Of a stretch of 8,639 bases of DNA, positions 1 through 6,537 are shown in pieces (position 1 is the first letter of the stretch; every line of letters begins with the position of its first letter). The DNA is taken from contig JANYFF010000577.1 in assembly GCA_025362825.1 (NCBI GenBank), positions 1 to 8,639 of the forward strand, in the 5' to 3' direction. The notes under the pieces were generated by a model. The model was not told the DNA's origin and searched no databases. It saw nothing but the letters and a program-made list of their open reading frames with translations. The stretch comes from Polaromonas sp. (GTDB lineage: Bacteria > Pseudomonadota > Gammaproteobacteria > Burkholderiales > Burkholderiaceae_C). Both the position numbers and the translations under genes were made by a program.

Positions 1-1667
1 AGCCGATGCTCAAAGCCGGCAAGCGTGCGGTGATCCGCCGCAACCTTGGCTCCAAGCTGCTGCAGATGGAATTCACCACCGCAGAAGAAAAGAAAACCGG
101 CGGCAAGCTGGTCAAGACAACCGACGTGCCGACCGAGCTGCGCAACCGGTATTCGCTGACCGACGACGACGTGGAGCAACTGGCCCGCTACGCGCTGATC
201 ATTGAAACGCATTACGGCCGCGCCATGGACATCGAGTGGGGCAAGGACGGCACCGACGGCCTGCTCTACATCCTGCAGGCCCGCCCGGAGACGGTCAAAA
301 GCCAGTCCAAGGGCAAGGCTGAACTGCGTTACAAACTCAAGGCAAACCAGGGCAAGGGCACCGTGCTGGCAGAAGGCCGCGCAATTGGCCAGAAGATCGG
401 CACCGGCCCGGTTCGCATCGTGCACGATATCAAGGACATGGACCAGGTCCAGCCCGGCGACGTGTTGGTGACCGACATGACCGACCCGAACTGGGAGCCG
501 GTGATGAAGCGGGCCAGCGCCATCGTTACCAACCGCGGCGGCCGCACTTGCCACGCGGCCATCATTGCGCGCGAGCTGGGCATCCCGGCGGTGGTCGGTT
601 GTGGCGATGCGACCGAGCAGCTGAAAGACGGCATGCTGGTCACCGTCAGCTGCGCCGAGGGCGATACCGGTAACATCTATGACGGCCTGCTGGAAACCGA
701 AGTCACTGAAGTCCAGCGCGGCGAGATGCCGCCGATTGACATCAAGATCACGATGAATGTGGGCAACCCGCAGCTGGCATTTGATTTTTGCCAGATTCCG
801 AACCACGGCGTAGGCCTGGCGCGGCTTGAATTCATTATCAACAACAACATCGGCGTGCACCCCAAGGCCATCCTTGACTACCCGAACATTGATGCCGACC
901 TGAAGCAGGCGGTTGAAAGCGTTGCTCGCGGCCACGCCTCGCCGCGTGCCTTTTATGTTGACAAGGTGGCTGAAGGCATCGCGACCATTGGCGCAGCCTT
1001 CTGGCCCAAGCCGGTGATCGTTCGCCTGTCGGACTTCAAGTCCAACGAATACCGCAAGCTGATCGGTGGATCGCGTTACGAGCCGGAAGAAGAAAATCCA
1101 ATGCTCGGTTTCCGTGGCGCCGCACGTTACATCAACACCGATTTCCGCGAAGCTTTCGCCATGGAATGCGAGGCGCTGAAGCGCGTGCGCAACGAAATGG
1201 GCCTGACCAACGTCGAGGTGATGGTTCCTTTTGTGCGTACGCTCGGCCAAGCCGCGGCGGTAACCGACTTGCTCGCGGAGCAGGGCCTCAAACGCGGCCA
1301 GGACGGCCTGCGCATCATCATGATGTGCGAGATCCCGAGCAATGCCGTGCTGGCTGACCAGTTCCTCGAATACTTTGACGGCTTCTCGATTGGTTCGAAC
1401 GACCTGACGCAGCTGACGCTGGGTCTGGACCGCGACTCGGGCCTGGAGATTCTGGCCAAAGATTTTGACGAACGCGACCCCGCCGTCAAGGCGCTGCTCA
1501 GCATGGCGATTTCGGCGTGCAACCGCCAGGGCAAGTACGTCGGCATTTGCGGCCAGGGCCCCAGCGACCATCCGGACTTTGCACTGTGGCTCAAGGAGCA
1601 GGGCATTGGTTCGCTGTCGCTGAATCCGGATACCGTGATTGACGCGTGGAAGCGTCTGGCGAATTAA
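1..1667 (+). CDS. ppsA: Phosphoenolpyruvate synthase (pyruvate, water dikinase), 5'-truncated by the window edge
   Basis: PpsA converts pyruvate, ATP and water to PEP, AMP and phosphate, a cytoplasmic gluconeogenic step. The reading frame is open from the first bases; the ATG at position 6 is internal, so the real start lies upstream. About 554 residues are visible against roughly 790 in the E. coli enzyme, so about 240 N-terminal residues of the ATP-binding domain are missing. Numbering from the ATG at 6, the swivelling phosphohistidine domain carries GGRTCHAAIIAR with the catalytic His at residue 183 (bases 552-554). The C-terminal PEP/pyruvate barrel carries the second PEP-utilizer signature, FSIGSNDLTQLTLGLDR (about 460-476), and GICGQGPSDHPD with the probable catalytic Cys at residue 515 (bases 1548-1550). 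All expected active-site motifs are intact and the gene ends at TAA. This domain order fits PpsA better than PPDK or PTS enzyme I. No strong terminator hairpin directly follows the stop. Confidence 0.96.
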   Translation, partial: PMLKAGKRAVIRRNLGSKLLQMEFTTAEEKKTGGKLVKTTDVPTELRNRYSLTDDDVEQLARYALIIETHYGRAMDIEWGKDGTDGLLYILQARPETVKSQSKGKAELRYKLKANQGKGTVLAEGRAIGQKIGTGPVRIVHDIKDMDQVQPGDVLVTDMTDPNWEPVMKRASAIVTNRGGRTCHAAIIARELGIPAVVGCGDATEQLKDGMLVTVSCAEGDTGNIYDGLLETEVTEVQRGEMPPIDIKITMNVGNPQLAFDFCQIPNHGVGLARLEFIINNNIGVHPKAILDYPNIDADLKQAVESVARGHASPRAFYVDKVAEGIATIGAAFWPKPVIVRLSDFKSNEYRKLIGGSRYEPEEENPMLGFRGAARYINTDFREAFAMECEALKRVRNEMGLTNVEVMVPFVRTLGQAAAVTDLLAEQGLKRGQDGLRIIMMCEIPSNAVLADQFLEYFDGFSIGSNDLTQLTLGLDRDSGLEILAKDFDERDPAVKALLSMAISACNRQGKYVGICGQGPSDHPDFALWLKEQGIGSLSLNPDTVIDAWKRLAN

Positions 1668-1740
1668 ACGGCGAACTGACGCCTTGGTGGGAAACGGTGT
1701 TTGAGGGATTGGGCCAATAGTGTTCGGCTAGATGCCAAAT

Positions 1741-1811
1741 CCGTTCGGGCTGAGCTTGTCGGAGCCCTGTCCTCGTGCGGCCAGAGCCTTCGACAGGCTC
1801 AGGGCAAACGG
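1741..1811. repeat. Imperfect inverted repeat between convergent genes
   Basis: The left arm (1741-1768, beginning CCGTTCGGGCTGAGCTTGTC) and the reverse complement of the right arm (1785-1811, beginning CCGTTTGCCCTGAGCCTGTC) match at most positions, with a 16-base spacer. The core GCCTTCGACAGGCTCAG is the kind of dispersed palindromic intergenic repeat I recall from Comamonadaceae and related betaproteobacteria; that is memory, not a search. It sits in the 172-base gap between the stops of ppsA (+) and the membrane-protein gene (-). A long RNA hairpin there could act as a bidirectional transcript end, but there is no clear T-tract, so a classic intrinsic terminator is not supported. The arms have diverged, suggesting an old copy. 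Nothing coding is seen in the rest of 1668-1839. Confidence 0.75.
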
Positions 1812-1839
1812 TTCAACGAACAGGATTAGGCCCGGCCCT

Positions 1840-3678
1840 TCAAACACCTTCGTTTGTTTCGGCTTGCCGTTTTCGCCTTGACTGCAGCGTAAGCATTACC
1901 CATCCAAACATCGCCCAGGCAACCAGCCCGAGTGCAATTTTCGTCACCAGATTGGCCGTGCGTTGGGCAGATGAGATATTGAAGTCAAACGGTTTGTAGG
2001 CGACAAAGTTTCTCGCCTCTTCGATTTGGCTGGCGCGAAAAAGATCGCCGGGCCTGCAGTTGTTTTCTTTCGGGTAAACATAGCAAGCCGGGTTTTTCAA
2101 ATTCAAAAAATCATTGTTTTCGGCCAGCACCGGGCCGGGAATCAGGTTGGCTGCGGAGAACTTTTCAAGCTGGTAGCCGAAGACCGGGTTGTAGCAAAAC
2201 ACCTGCGACATGCCAGCAACAAAGGTGTTGTTGGACGTCAGCTTCATGGTCTCCGCCCCCGGCTTGATTTCTGCGCCAGTGCCCAATATGGTGATACCCG
2301 CCCTGAATCCACCAGACCGCAAAAGCTGCTCTGCCAGCACTACCGGCCGCGCGTCGTAGCCCTGCGCCTCATAAAAGTCGCGCGGCTCCAGCGCGGTTTG
2401 CGCCACAGTGGCGAGCAGGCAGGCTCCAACTGCCACACCGCCCCAGCGCTTCCAGCTCGCGCGCTGTGCCAGCAGCCCCACGCCTATTGCAAGGAAGGGG
2501 ATGTACACAATGATCCAGCGCAGCGGCGTGCTCGCCGTGTTGATGATGGGCACGGTTTTCAGGAAGGCATTCCACGTCGGATCGAAGTAGTTGAAAGCCA
2601 GCGGCCAGGCCAGGCCGGCTAGCAGTGCTGCCAACAGCAGGCCCTGACGCAGGCTTGGTCTGCTCCATAAGCGGCCAGACCGCACAAGGCCAACCAGCAG
2701 AAAAACAATCAACAGCGCTGCAGCCAAGCTGAAATTGAAAGCCCATTCATGTGCGCCCAACACAAACTGCAGGTTGGTCATTTTCGGCATGCCAAAACCA
2801 ACGGCCCATTCGGACGGCAGAAACAGCGCGCCTGCAACCACCGCCAGCGCGTCGGGCAGCGAGTCGGCGCCGGGCAGCAGGTAGAAGGTGCGCGGGAAAT
2901 TGGCGAGGTAAGAGAACGCCGCTGTCAACTTTGCCGCAGACAGGGCCAGCCCTACAAGGCCGGCCAGTGCCGCACGGGCTGCAAAGTTTTTAAACGACCC
3001 GCCCCTTAAGCAATGCAGCATTGCCAGGAGGAAGACGCCAAGGGCGCCCGCCAGTATCAGCGTGCCAAAGCCCGACTGCACCCAGTAGGCCAGCACCAAC
3101 CCGGCCGCCGTCGCGGCCGCTGCCTGGTTGACTCTTGAACCTAGCGGTATCAGCAGTAACAGGGCGAGCAGAGGCGTGAGTCCAAAGCCGTGATAACTCA
3201 TGTGGCCGATGATCAGGCGGTGCGGCAGAAAGCCGTTGAACATCAAAATACCGCCCACCAGCACCGCAATGAGTTGGCCGGTTGCAAAGACCTTGCGCGC
3301 TAACAGATAGCCACCCCAGAACATCAGGGCGGCCATGATGCACAAGGTCAGATGGGCGGCAACCAGCGGTCCCGCAACGATCGCCAGAAACTGCGGCAGC
3401 GAATAGTAGGCCGATTGCGGGTCCGGAAAAAACGGTTGTCCGGCACAAAAAGACGGCGTGAACCACGGCACGCTCAGACCGTTGTTCGAGAACCAGATAT
3501 GCCCGTCAAGCCAGCCTGTTGCAGCTATTGAATAGTCGTGGCCCATCAGGCCGCCGGGGAGTGGAAAGAACGACGCAAAAATAATGCTGATGGCCGCCAG
3601 CAAGGCGGCGAATGTAAGCCATACAAAGAGGTTTGCGTGTTTGGGCGTTGGATTTGACCAGAAGACGGGTTGGTGCAT
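1840..3678 (-). CDS. Polytopic inner-membrane protein, YfhO/GT-C-like, function unknown
   Basis: This 612-residue protein has about 12-13 hydrophobic segments: near 16-38, 97-122, 131-150, 163-180, 186-222 (two), 233-256, 275-290, 314-334, 345-363, 386-404, 411-429 and one C-terminal at 577-597. The first predicted periplasmic loop contains GHDYS (Asp48) and then AGQPFFPDPQSAYY (79-92). A GxPxxxxPQSxxxY pattern is one I associate with YfhO-like GT-C-fold proteins, where acidic residues in this loop can bind metal or a lipid-linked sugar. Residues 431-576 form a predicted soluble periplasmic domain with Cys495, Cys532 and Cys541; the last two could form a disulfide. The C-tail is basic (RRKR) and probably cytoplasmic. 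The ATG at 3676-3678 is chosen because it directly precedes a short N-tail and TM1; only a weak AGG lies upstream. A lipid-linked glycosyltransferase role is possible, but no partner gene is adjacent. Confidence 0.85.
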   Translation of the reverse strand: MHQPVFWSNPTPKHANLFVWLTFAALLAAISIIFASFFPLPGGLMGHDYSIAATGWLDGHIWFSNNGLSVPWFTPSFCAGQPFFPDPQSAYYSLPQFLAIVAGPLVAAHLTLCIMAALMFWGGYLLARKVFATGQLIAVLVGGILMFNGFLPHRLIIGHMSYHGFGLTPLLALLLLIPLGSRVNQAAAATAAGLVLAYWVQSGFGTLILAGALGVFLLAMLHCLRGGSFKNFAARAALAGLVGLALSAAKLTAAFSYLANFPRTFYLLPGADSLPDALAVVAGALFLPSEWAVGFGMPKMTNLQFVLGAHEWAFNFSLAAALLIVFLLVGLVRSGRLWSRPSLRQGLLLAALLAGLAWPLAFNYFDPTWNAFLKTVPIINTASTPLRWIIVYIPFLAIGVGLLAQRASWKRWGGVAVGACLLATVAQTALEPRDFYEAQGYDARPVVLAEQLLRSGGFRAGITILGTGAEIKPGAETMKLTSNNTFVAGMSQVFCYNPVFGYQLEKFSAANLIPGPVLAENNDFLNLKNPACYVYPKENNCRPGDLFRASQIEEARNFVAYKPFDFNISSAQRTANLVTKIALGLVAWAMFGWVMLTLQSRRKRQAETNEGV

Positions 3679-3934
3679 TCTGTTTTGTACCTGTCGGCTG
3701 GTTTGGGAATGATTGCTGGCTTCAGCCTAGATGAAAACCACTACGGGGCCTTGCCAATTGGTGGGGAAAATCAGGATGAGCCGAAGGCGTTAAATACAGA
3801 CCGGATCACAATGATTTCCGATCCCGCCGTCCGTGGTGGAACTGCAAGAGAGATTACCATGCACGCGGCCGAAATCGCCCGCACAACCGAAGAAGTCCAG
3901 CCCATGCTCCCGCCAGAAAACCGGTTTACCTGCG
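3679..3934. other. Divergent intergenic region (256 bases)
   Basis: This region separates the minus-strand membrane-protein gene from the plus-strand symporter pair and should hold both promoters. I found no convincing sigma-70 pair and no correctly spaced sigma-54 GG/GC element. A minus-strand TTGGCA (plus-strand 3752-3757) resembles a -35 box but has no acceptable -10 at 16-18 bases. A short plus-strand frame at 3859-3948 (29 codons, ATG behind a purine-rich AAGAGAGA) overlaps the start of the small subunit gene and is described under findings. Base composition is slightly less GC-rich than in the flanking genes. No repeat or mobile-element end is visible. Confidence 0.6.
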
Positions 3935-4195
3935 ATGTACGCCACTGACAACCACCGCCTTTACTGGCGCAAGAATCGCATCGCCATTGCCGTGCTGCTG
4001 TTGATCTGGTTTGTGGTCACCTTCGGGGTGAGCTATTTCGCACGCGACCTGAGCTTCAGCTTTTTCGGCTGGCCCTTCAGCTTCTGGATGGGCGCGCAGG
4101 GCAGCCTGCTGGTCTATTGCCTCATCATCGGGTTTTATGCCTGGTACATGAATCGTCTTGACACTGCCCACGGCGTTGAAGAAGAGGGCGACTGA
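3935..4195 (+). CDS. Sodium:solute symporter small subunit, DUF4212 family
   Basis: An 86-residue membrane protein with two transmembrane helices (about 15-36 and 48-70). The N-tail carries YWRKN (10-14) and the second helix carries FWMGAQGS (50-57) followed by FYAWYMNRLD (67-76), the conserved layout of DUF4212 small subunits that occur beside VC_2705-type SSF symporters. Its molecular role is not established; it is presumed to support assembly or activity of the large subunit in the inner membrane. The ATG at 3935 gives the usual family length and puts the conserved YWRKN close to the N-terminus. The frame stays open upstream to a GTG at 3833, but that extra stretch is low in hydrophobic content and not family-like. 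No good Shine-Dalgarno precedes 3935. The stop TGA shares its final A with the ATG of the large subunit (TGATG), so the two are almost certainly translationally coupled. Confidence 0.9.
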   Translation: MYATDNHRLYWRKNRIAIAVLLLIWFVVTFGVSYFARDLSFSFFGWPFSFWMGAQGSLLVYCLIIGFYAWYMNRLDTAHGVEEEGD

Positions 4196-6315
4196 TGGCC
4201 GGCTTCTTTGGCACGCGTGACGGTATTCGCCTGACGGGTCGACAGTTCAAGGCTCAGCTGCACCGCGTTTACAGCTGGTACACCGTCGGCCTGGTGCTGT
4301 TTGTAGTGGCACTGGCGGTAGCAGAGCGCATGGGCCTGCCGCGCTTGTGGATTGGTTTTACGTTTTTGGCAGCCACCATAGGGCTGTATGCCGGCATTGG
4401 CATCATGAGCCGTACCACGGATGCCGCCGAATATTACGTCGCTGGCCGCCGCGTTCCCGCTGTGTACAACGGCATGGCTACTGGCGCCGACTGGATGTCG
4501 GCCGCATCGTTTATCGGGCTGGCCGGCACCCTTTACCTCACCGGTTACAACGGCCTGGCCTTCATCATGGGCTGGACGGGCGGTTACTGCCTGGTGGCGC
4601 TGGTGCTGGCGCCGTACCTGCGCAAGTTCGGCAAATTCACCATCCCCGATTTTCTGGGTGACCGTTATGGTGGCCACCTGCCGCGCCTGATTGGCCTGAT
4701 GGCGGCCATCCTGTGTTCGTTCACCTATTTGGTCGCGCAGATTTACGGTGTCGGTCTCATCACGTCCTACCTCACGGGTATCGCTTTCGAGCTGGGTATT
4801 TTTCTGGGCTTGGGCGGCATTCTGGTCTGCTCGTTTCTGGGCGGCATGCGTGCCGTCACCTGGACGCAAGTGGCGCAGTACATCATCCTGGTGTTGGCCT
4901 ATCTGATTCCTGTGGTCTGGCTGTCCGTCAAGCAGACCGGGGTGCCGGTGCCGCAACTGGTGTATGGCTTCCAGCTTGAAAAAGTCACCGCACGCGAAAA
5001 GGAACTCACCGCAGACCCGCGTGAACTGGAGGTACGCGCCATCTACCAGCAACGCTCTGATGCGCTGGGGGAAAAGCTCAAACACCCCGCTGAATCGCTG
5101 GTAGCCGACAAGCTCGCCGCGACGCGGCACCTGGAAGCATTGAAGGCTGACAACGGGCGCCAGGGTTCTGTGGCAGAAATTTCTGCGGCCGGCAAGGCGC
5201 TGGCCAACATGCCGAAGGACGAAGAATCGGCCCGCAAGATCTGGACGGCGGCCCGCGCCGCGGCGGACGTCAAGGCGCTGCCGCTCAACGGCATGCCGCC
5301 GCACGCGGCCCAGTTTTCCGGTGATCCGCAGGGCACGCCCAAAGAACAGGCGCTGTACAGCTCGTCGCGGCGCAATTTCCTGGCGCTGGTTTTTTGCCTG
5401 ATGGTCGGCACCGCTGCCTTGCCACACATCCTGATGCGCTACTACACCGTGCCCAGTGTGCGGCAGGCGCGGCAGTCCGTCACCTGGTCGCTGCTTTTTA
5501 TAGTGCTGCTCTACTTCACGGCGCCGGCGCTTGCCGTGCTTTTCAAGTATGAGATTTTCACCACGCTGGTCGGTACGCCGTTTGACCAGTTACCCGCCTG
5601 GGTGCAGTTGTGGAACAAGGTAGACCCCAGCTTGCTGTCGGTGGCCGATGTCAATAAGGACAACATCCTGCAGCTCAACGAGCTCAACATGAGCGGTGAC
5701 ATTGTCGTGCTGCTGACGCCCGAGCTGGCCGGCTTGCCCTACGTCATATCGGGGCTGGTGGCCGCCGGTGGGCTTGCAGCGGCGCTGTCCACGGCCGATG
5801 GTCTGCTGTTGACGATTTCCAATTCGCTGGGGCATGACCTGTACTTCAAAATGATCGACCCCGAAGCCTCCACCGTGAGCCGGGTCACGGTGTCCAAAAT
5901 TCTGTTGCTGGTAGTGGCCCTGCTCGCCGCTTATGTGGCTGCGCAAAAGCCTGCGGACATACTTTTCCTGGTGTCGGCCGCGTTTTCCTTTGCAGCGGCT
6001 TCGTTCTTCCCGGCACTGAGCCTGGGTATTTTCTGGAAACGCGCCAACGGCACGGGTGCCGTGCTTGGCATGATGTCGGGTCTGGGCATTACTTTTTACT
6101 ACATGCTGGTGAACCAGCCCTGGCTGCGCGCCACCTTCGGCATCACCCGTCCCATCCGCCTCTGGTGGGACATTGACCCGATTTCTGCCGGACTGTTTGG
6201 CGTGCCGGTCGGCTTCGCGGTCATCATTTTGGTCAGCCTGGTGACCCCAAGGCCCGGACCACAGTCGCAGGAACTGGTCGAACACATCCGCTATCCGGAC
6301 TTAAAGTCTCTTTAG
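4195..6315 (+). CDS. Sodium:solute symporter large subunit (SSF family, VC_2705/ActP-like)
   Basis: A 706-residue inner-membrane sodium-coupled transporter with about 14 helices on a LeuT-type fold. SSF hallmarks are AAEYYVAGRRVP (77-88), then NGMATGADWMSAASF in the following helix, TIPDFLGDRYGG, the GGMRAVTWTQ loop, and GGLAAALSTADG (525-536), where Ser532/Thr533 fall at the expected Na2 sodium site. One extra helix precedes the standard SSF core. Residues 263-393 form a charged, Ala-rich, helix-prone insert between the helix at 222-245 and that at 395-415, predicted periplasmic. A second periplasmic loop holds an EF-hand-like segment (485-496). These make the protein longer than the 550-600 residues I expect for the family; I recall similar inserts in Burkholderiales homologues but could not check. 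The substrate is unknown; acetate or another short monocarboxylate is plausible from the ActP relationship. The start is fixed by the TGATG overlap with the small subunit. Confidence 0.93.
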   Translation: MAGFFGTRDGIRLTGRQFKAQLHRVYSWYTVGLVLFVVALAVAERMGLPRLWIGFTFLAATIGLYAGIGIMSRTTDAAEYYVAGRRVPAVYNGMATGADWMSAASFIGLAGTLYLTGYNGLAFIMGWTGGYCLVALVLAPYLRKFGKFTIPDFLGDRYGGHLPRLIGLMAAILCSFTYLVAQIYGVGLITSYLTGIAFELGIFLGLGGILVCSFLGGMRAVTWTQVAQYIILVLAYLIPVVWLSVKQTGVPVPQLVYGFQLEKVTAREKELTADPRELEVRAIYQQRSDALGEKLKHPAESLVADKLAATRHLEALKADNGRQGSVAEISAAGKALANMPKDEESARKIWTAARAAADVKALPLNGMPPHAAQFSGDPQGTPKEQALYSSSRRNFLALVFCLMVGTAALPHILMRYYTVPSVRQARQSVTWSLLFIVLLYFTAPALAVLFKYEIFTTLVGTPFDQLPAWVQLWNKVDPSLLSVADVNKDNILQLNELNMSGDIVVLLTPELAGLPYVISGLVAAGGLAAALSTADGLLLTISNSLGHDLYFKMIDPEASTVSRVTVSKILLLVVALLAAYVAAQKPADILFLVSAAFSFAAASFFPALSLGIFWKRANGTGAVLGMMSGLGITFYYMLVNQPWLRATFGITRPIRLWWDIDPISAGLFGVPVGFAVIILVSLVTPRPGPQSQELVEHIRYPDLKSL

Positions 6316-6360
6316 CCTGGCATTTCCGGGCTTTGAAACGAAGCGGGGTTTTCGCCAGCA

Positions 6361-6451
6361 GGGGCCGCGGAACCGGCTTTGCCGGGCTGCAGGCGCAGCG
6401 GCTCCCTCGGGGGGAGGGGCAGGGCGGCCACGTAGTGAGTAACCGTGGGCC
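6361..6451. repeat. GC-rich hairpin-containing intergenic repeat
   Basis: This very GC-rich stretch is built of hairpins. The clearest is CCGGC-TTT-GCCGG (6373-6385), extended by an outer GCC..GGC and GCGG..CTGC pairing to about 6364-6394. A second is CTCCC..GGGAG (6402-6416). The right end pairs GGCC (6426-6429) with GGCC-like bases near 6448-6451. The block GGAACCGGCTTTGCCGG followed by a C/G-rich tail ending in GTGGG resembles a dispersed noncoding repeat I recall from Comamonadaceae intergenic regions (unsearched). It lies between the symporter stop and the rpsF promoter region and may end symporter transcripts, although no T-tract follows. The preceding bases 6316-6360 hold only a weak CCTGG..CCGGG stem. 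Confidence 0.6.
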
Positions 6452-6465
6452 TCACATCTCCGGTA

Positions 6466-6471
6466 TATAAT
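6466..6471 (+). promoter_or_regulatory. Candidate -10 box of the rpsF operon promoter
   Basis: A perfect TATAAT lies in an AT-rich island (TATATAATAATG, 6464-6475) within otherwise GC-rich sequence, 66 bases before the rpsF start codon. Transcription would begin near 6478, giving a leader of about 60 bases. No good TTGACA-like -35 is present 16-18 bases upstream (around 6442-6449), nor an extended TG. The promoter either depends on an upstream element or an activator, or the GC repeat immediately upstream has displaced an original -35. Confidence 0.55.
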
Positions 6472-6486
6472 AATGGGCTTCGCCTT

Positions 6487-6514
6487 GCTGCACCCTTCAC
6501 GACGCTGGGGCAGC
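6487..6514 (+). promoter_or_regulatory. Leader hairpin upstream of rpsF, possible S6:S18 autoregulatory site
   Basis: GCTGC (6487-6491) pairs with GCAGC (6510-6514). After one bulged A (6492), CCC (6493-6495) pairs with GGG (6507-6509), leaving an 11-base loop. This 8-bp bulged stem ends 14 bases before the AAAAGGAG ribosome binding site. An rpsF leader structure bound by the S6:S18 complex is known to feed back on this operon in many bacteria, and this hairpin sits where such a site belongs. Whether it carries the conserved protein-contact nucleotides is not established from the sequence alone. Confidence 0.4.
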
Positions 6515-6537
6515 TTTAATCAACCAAAAGGAGTTTT

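Noticed and set aside
1670..1683. GGCG..CGCC hairpin just after the ppsA stop as a terminator
   Set aside because: The stem is only 4 bp and no T-tract follows.
2026..2622. Plus-strand open frame of 198 codons inside the membrane-protein gene
   Set aside because: The minus-strand gene has a coherent pattern of membrane helices and family-like motifs; this frame has basic, low-hydrophobic content and no start context.
3700..3720. Possible sigma-54 element (GG...TTGCT) upstream of the symporter genes
   Set aside because: The GG and GC doublets are not at the required spacing in any register.
3752..3757. Minus-strand TTGGCA as a -35 box for the membrane-protein gene
   Set aside because: At 16-18 bases spacing only TCATCT-like sequence is found, a poor -10, so no promoter is called.
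3833..3934. N-terminal extension of the small symporter subunit from GTG 3833
   Set aside because: The added 34 residues are Pro/Lys/Ser-rich and unlike DUF4212 proteins; the ATG at 3935 gives the usual family length.
4135..5427. Long open frame on the minus strand (430 codons) opposite the symporter gene
   Set aside because: It is antisense to a well-supported SSF gene. Its product is rich in Arg, Gln, His and Gly with no recognisable domain, as expected from the complement of GC-rich codons.
5590..6285. Minus-strand open frame of 231 codons opposite the symporter C-terminal half
   Set aside because: The product is dominated by His, Gln, Arg and Gly, with no motif, and lies opposite strongly conserved SSF sequence.
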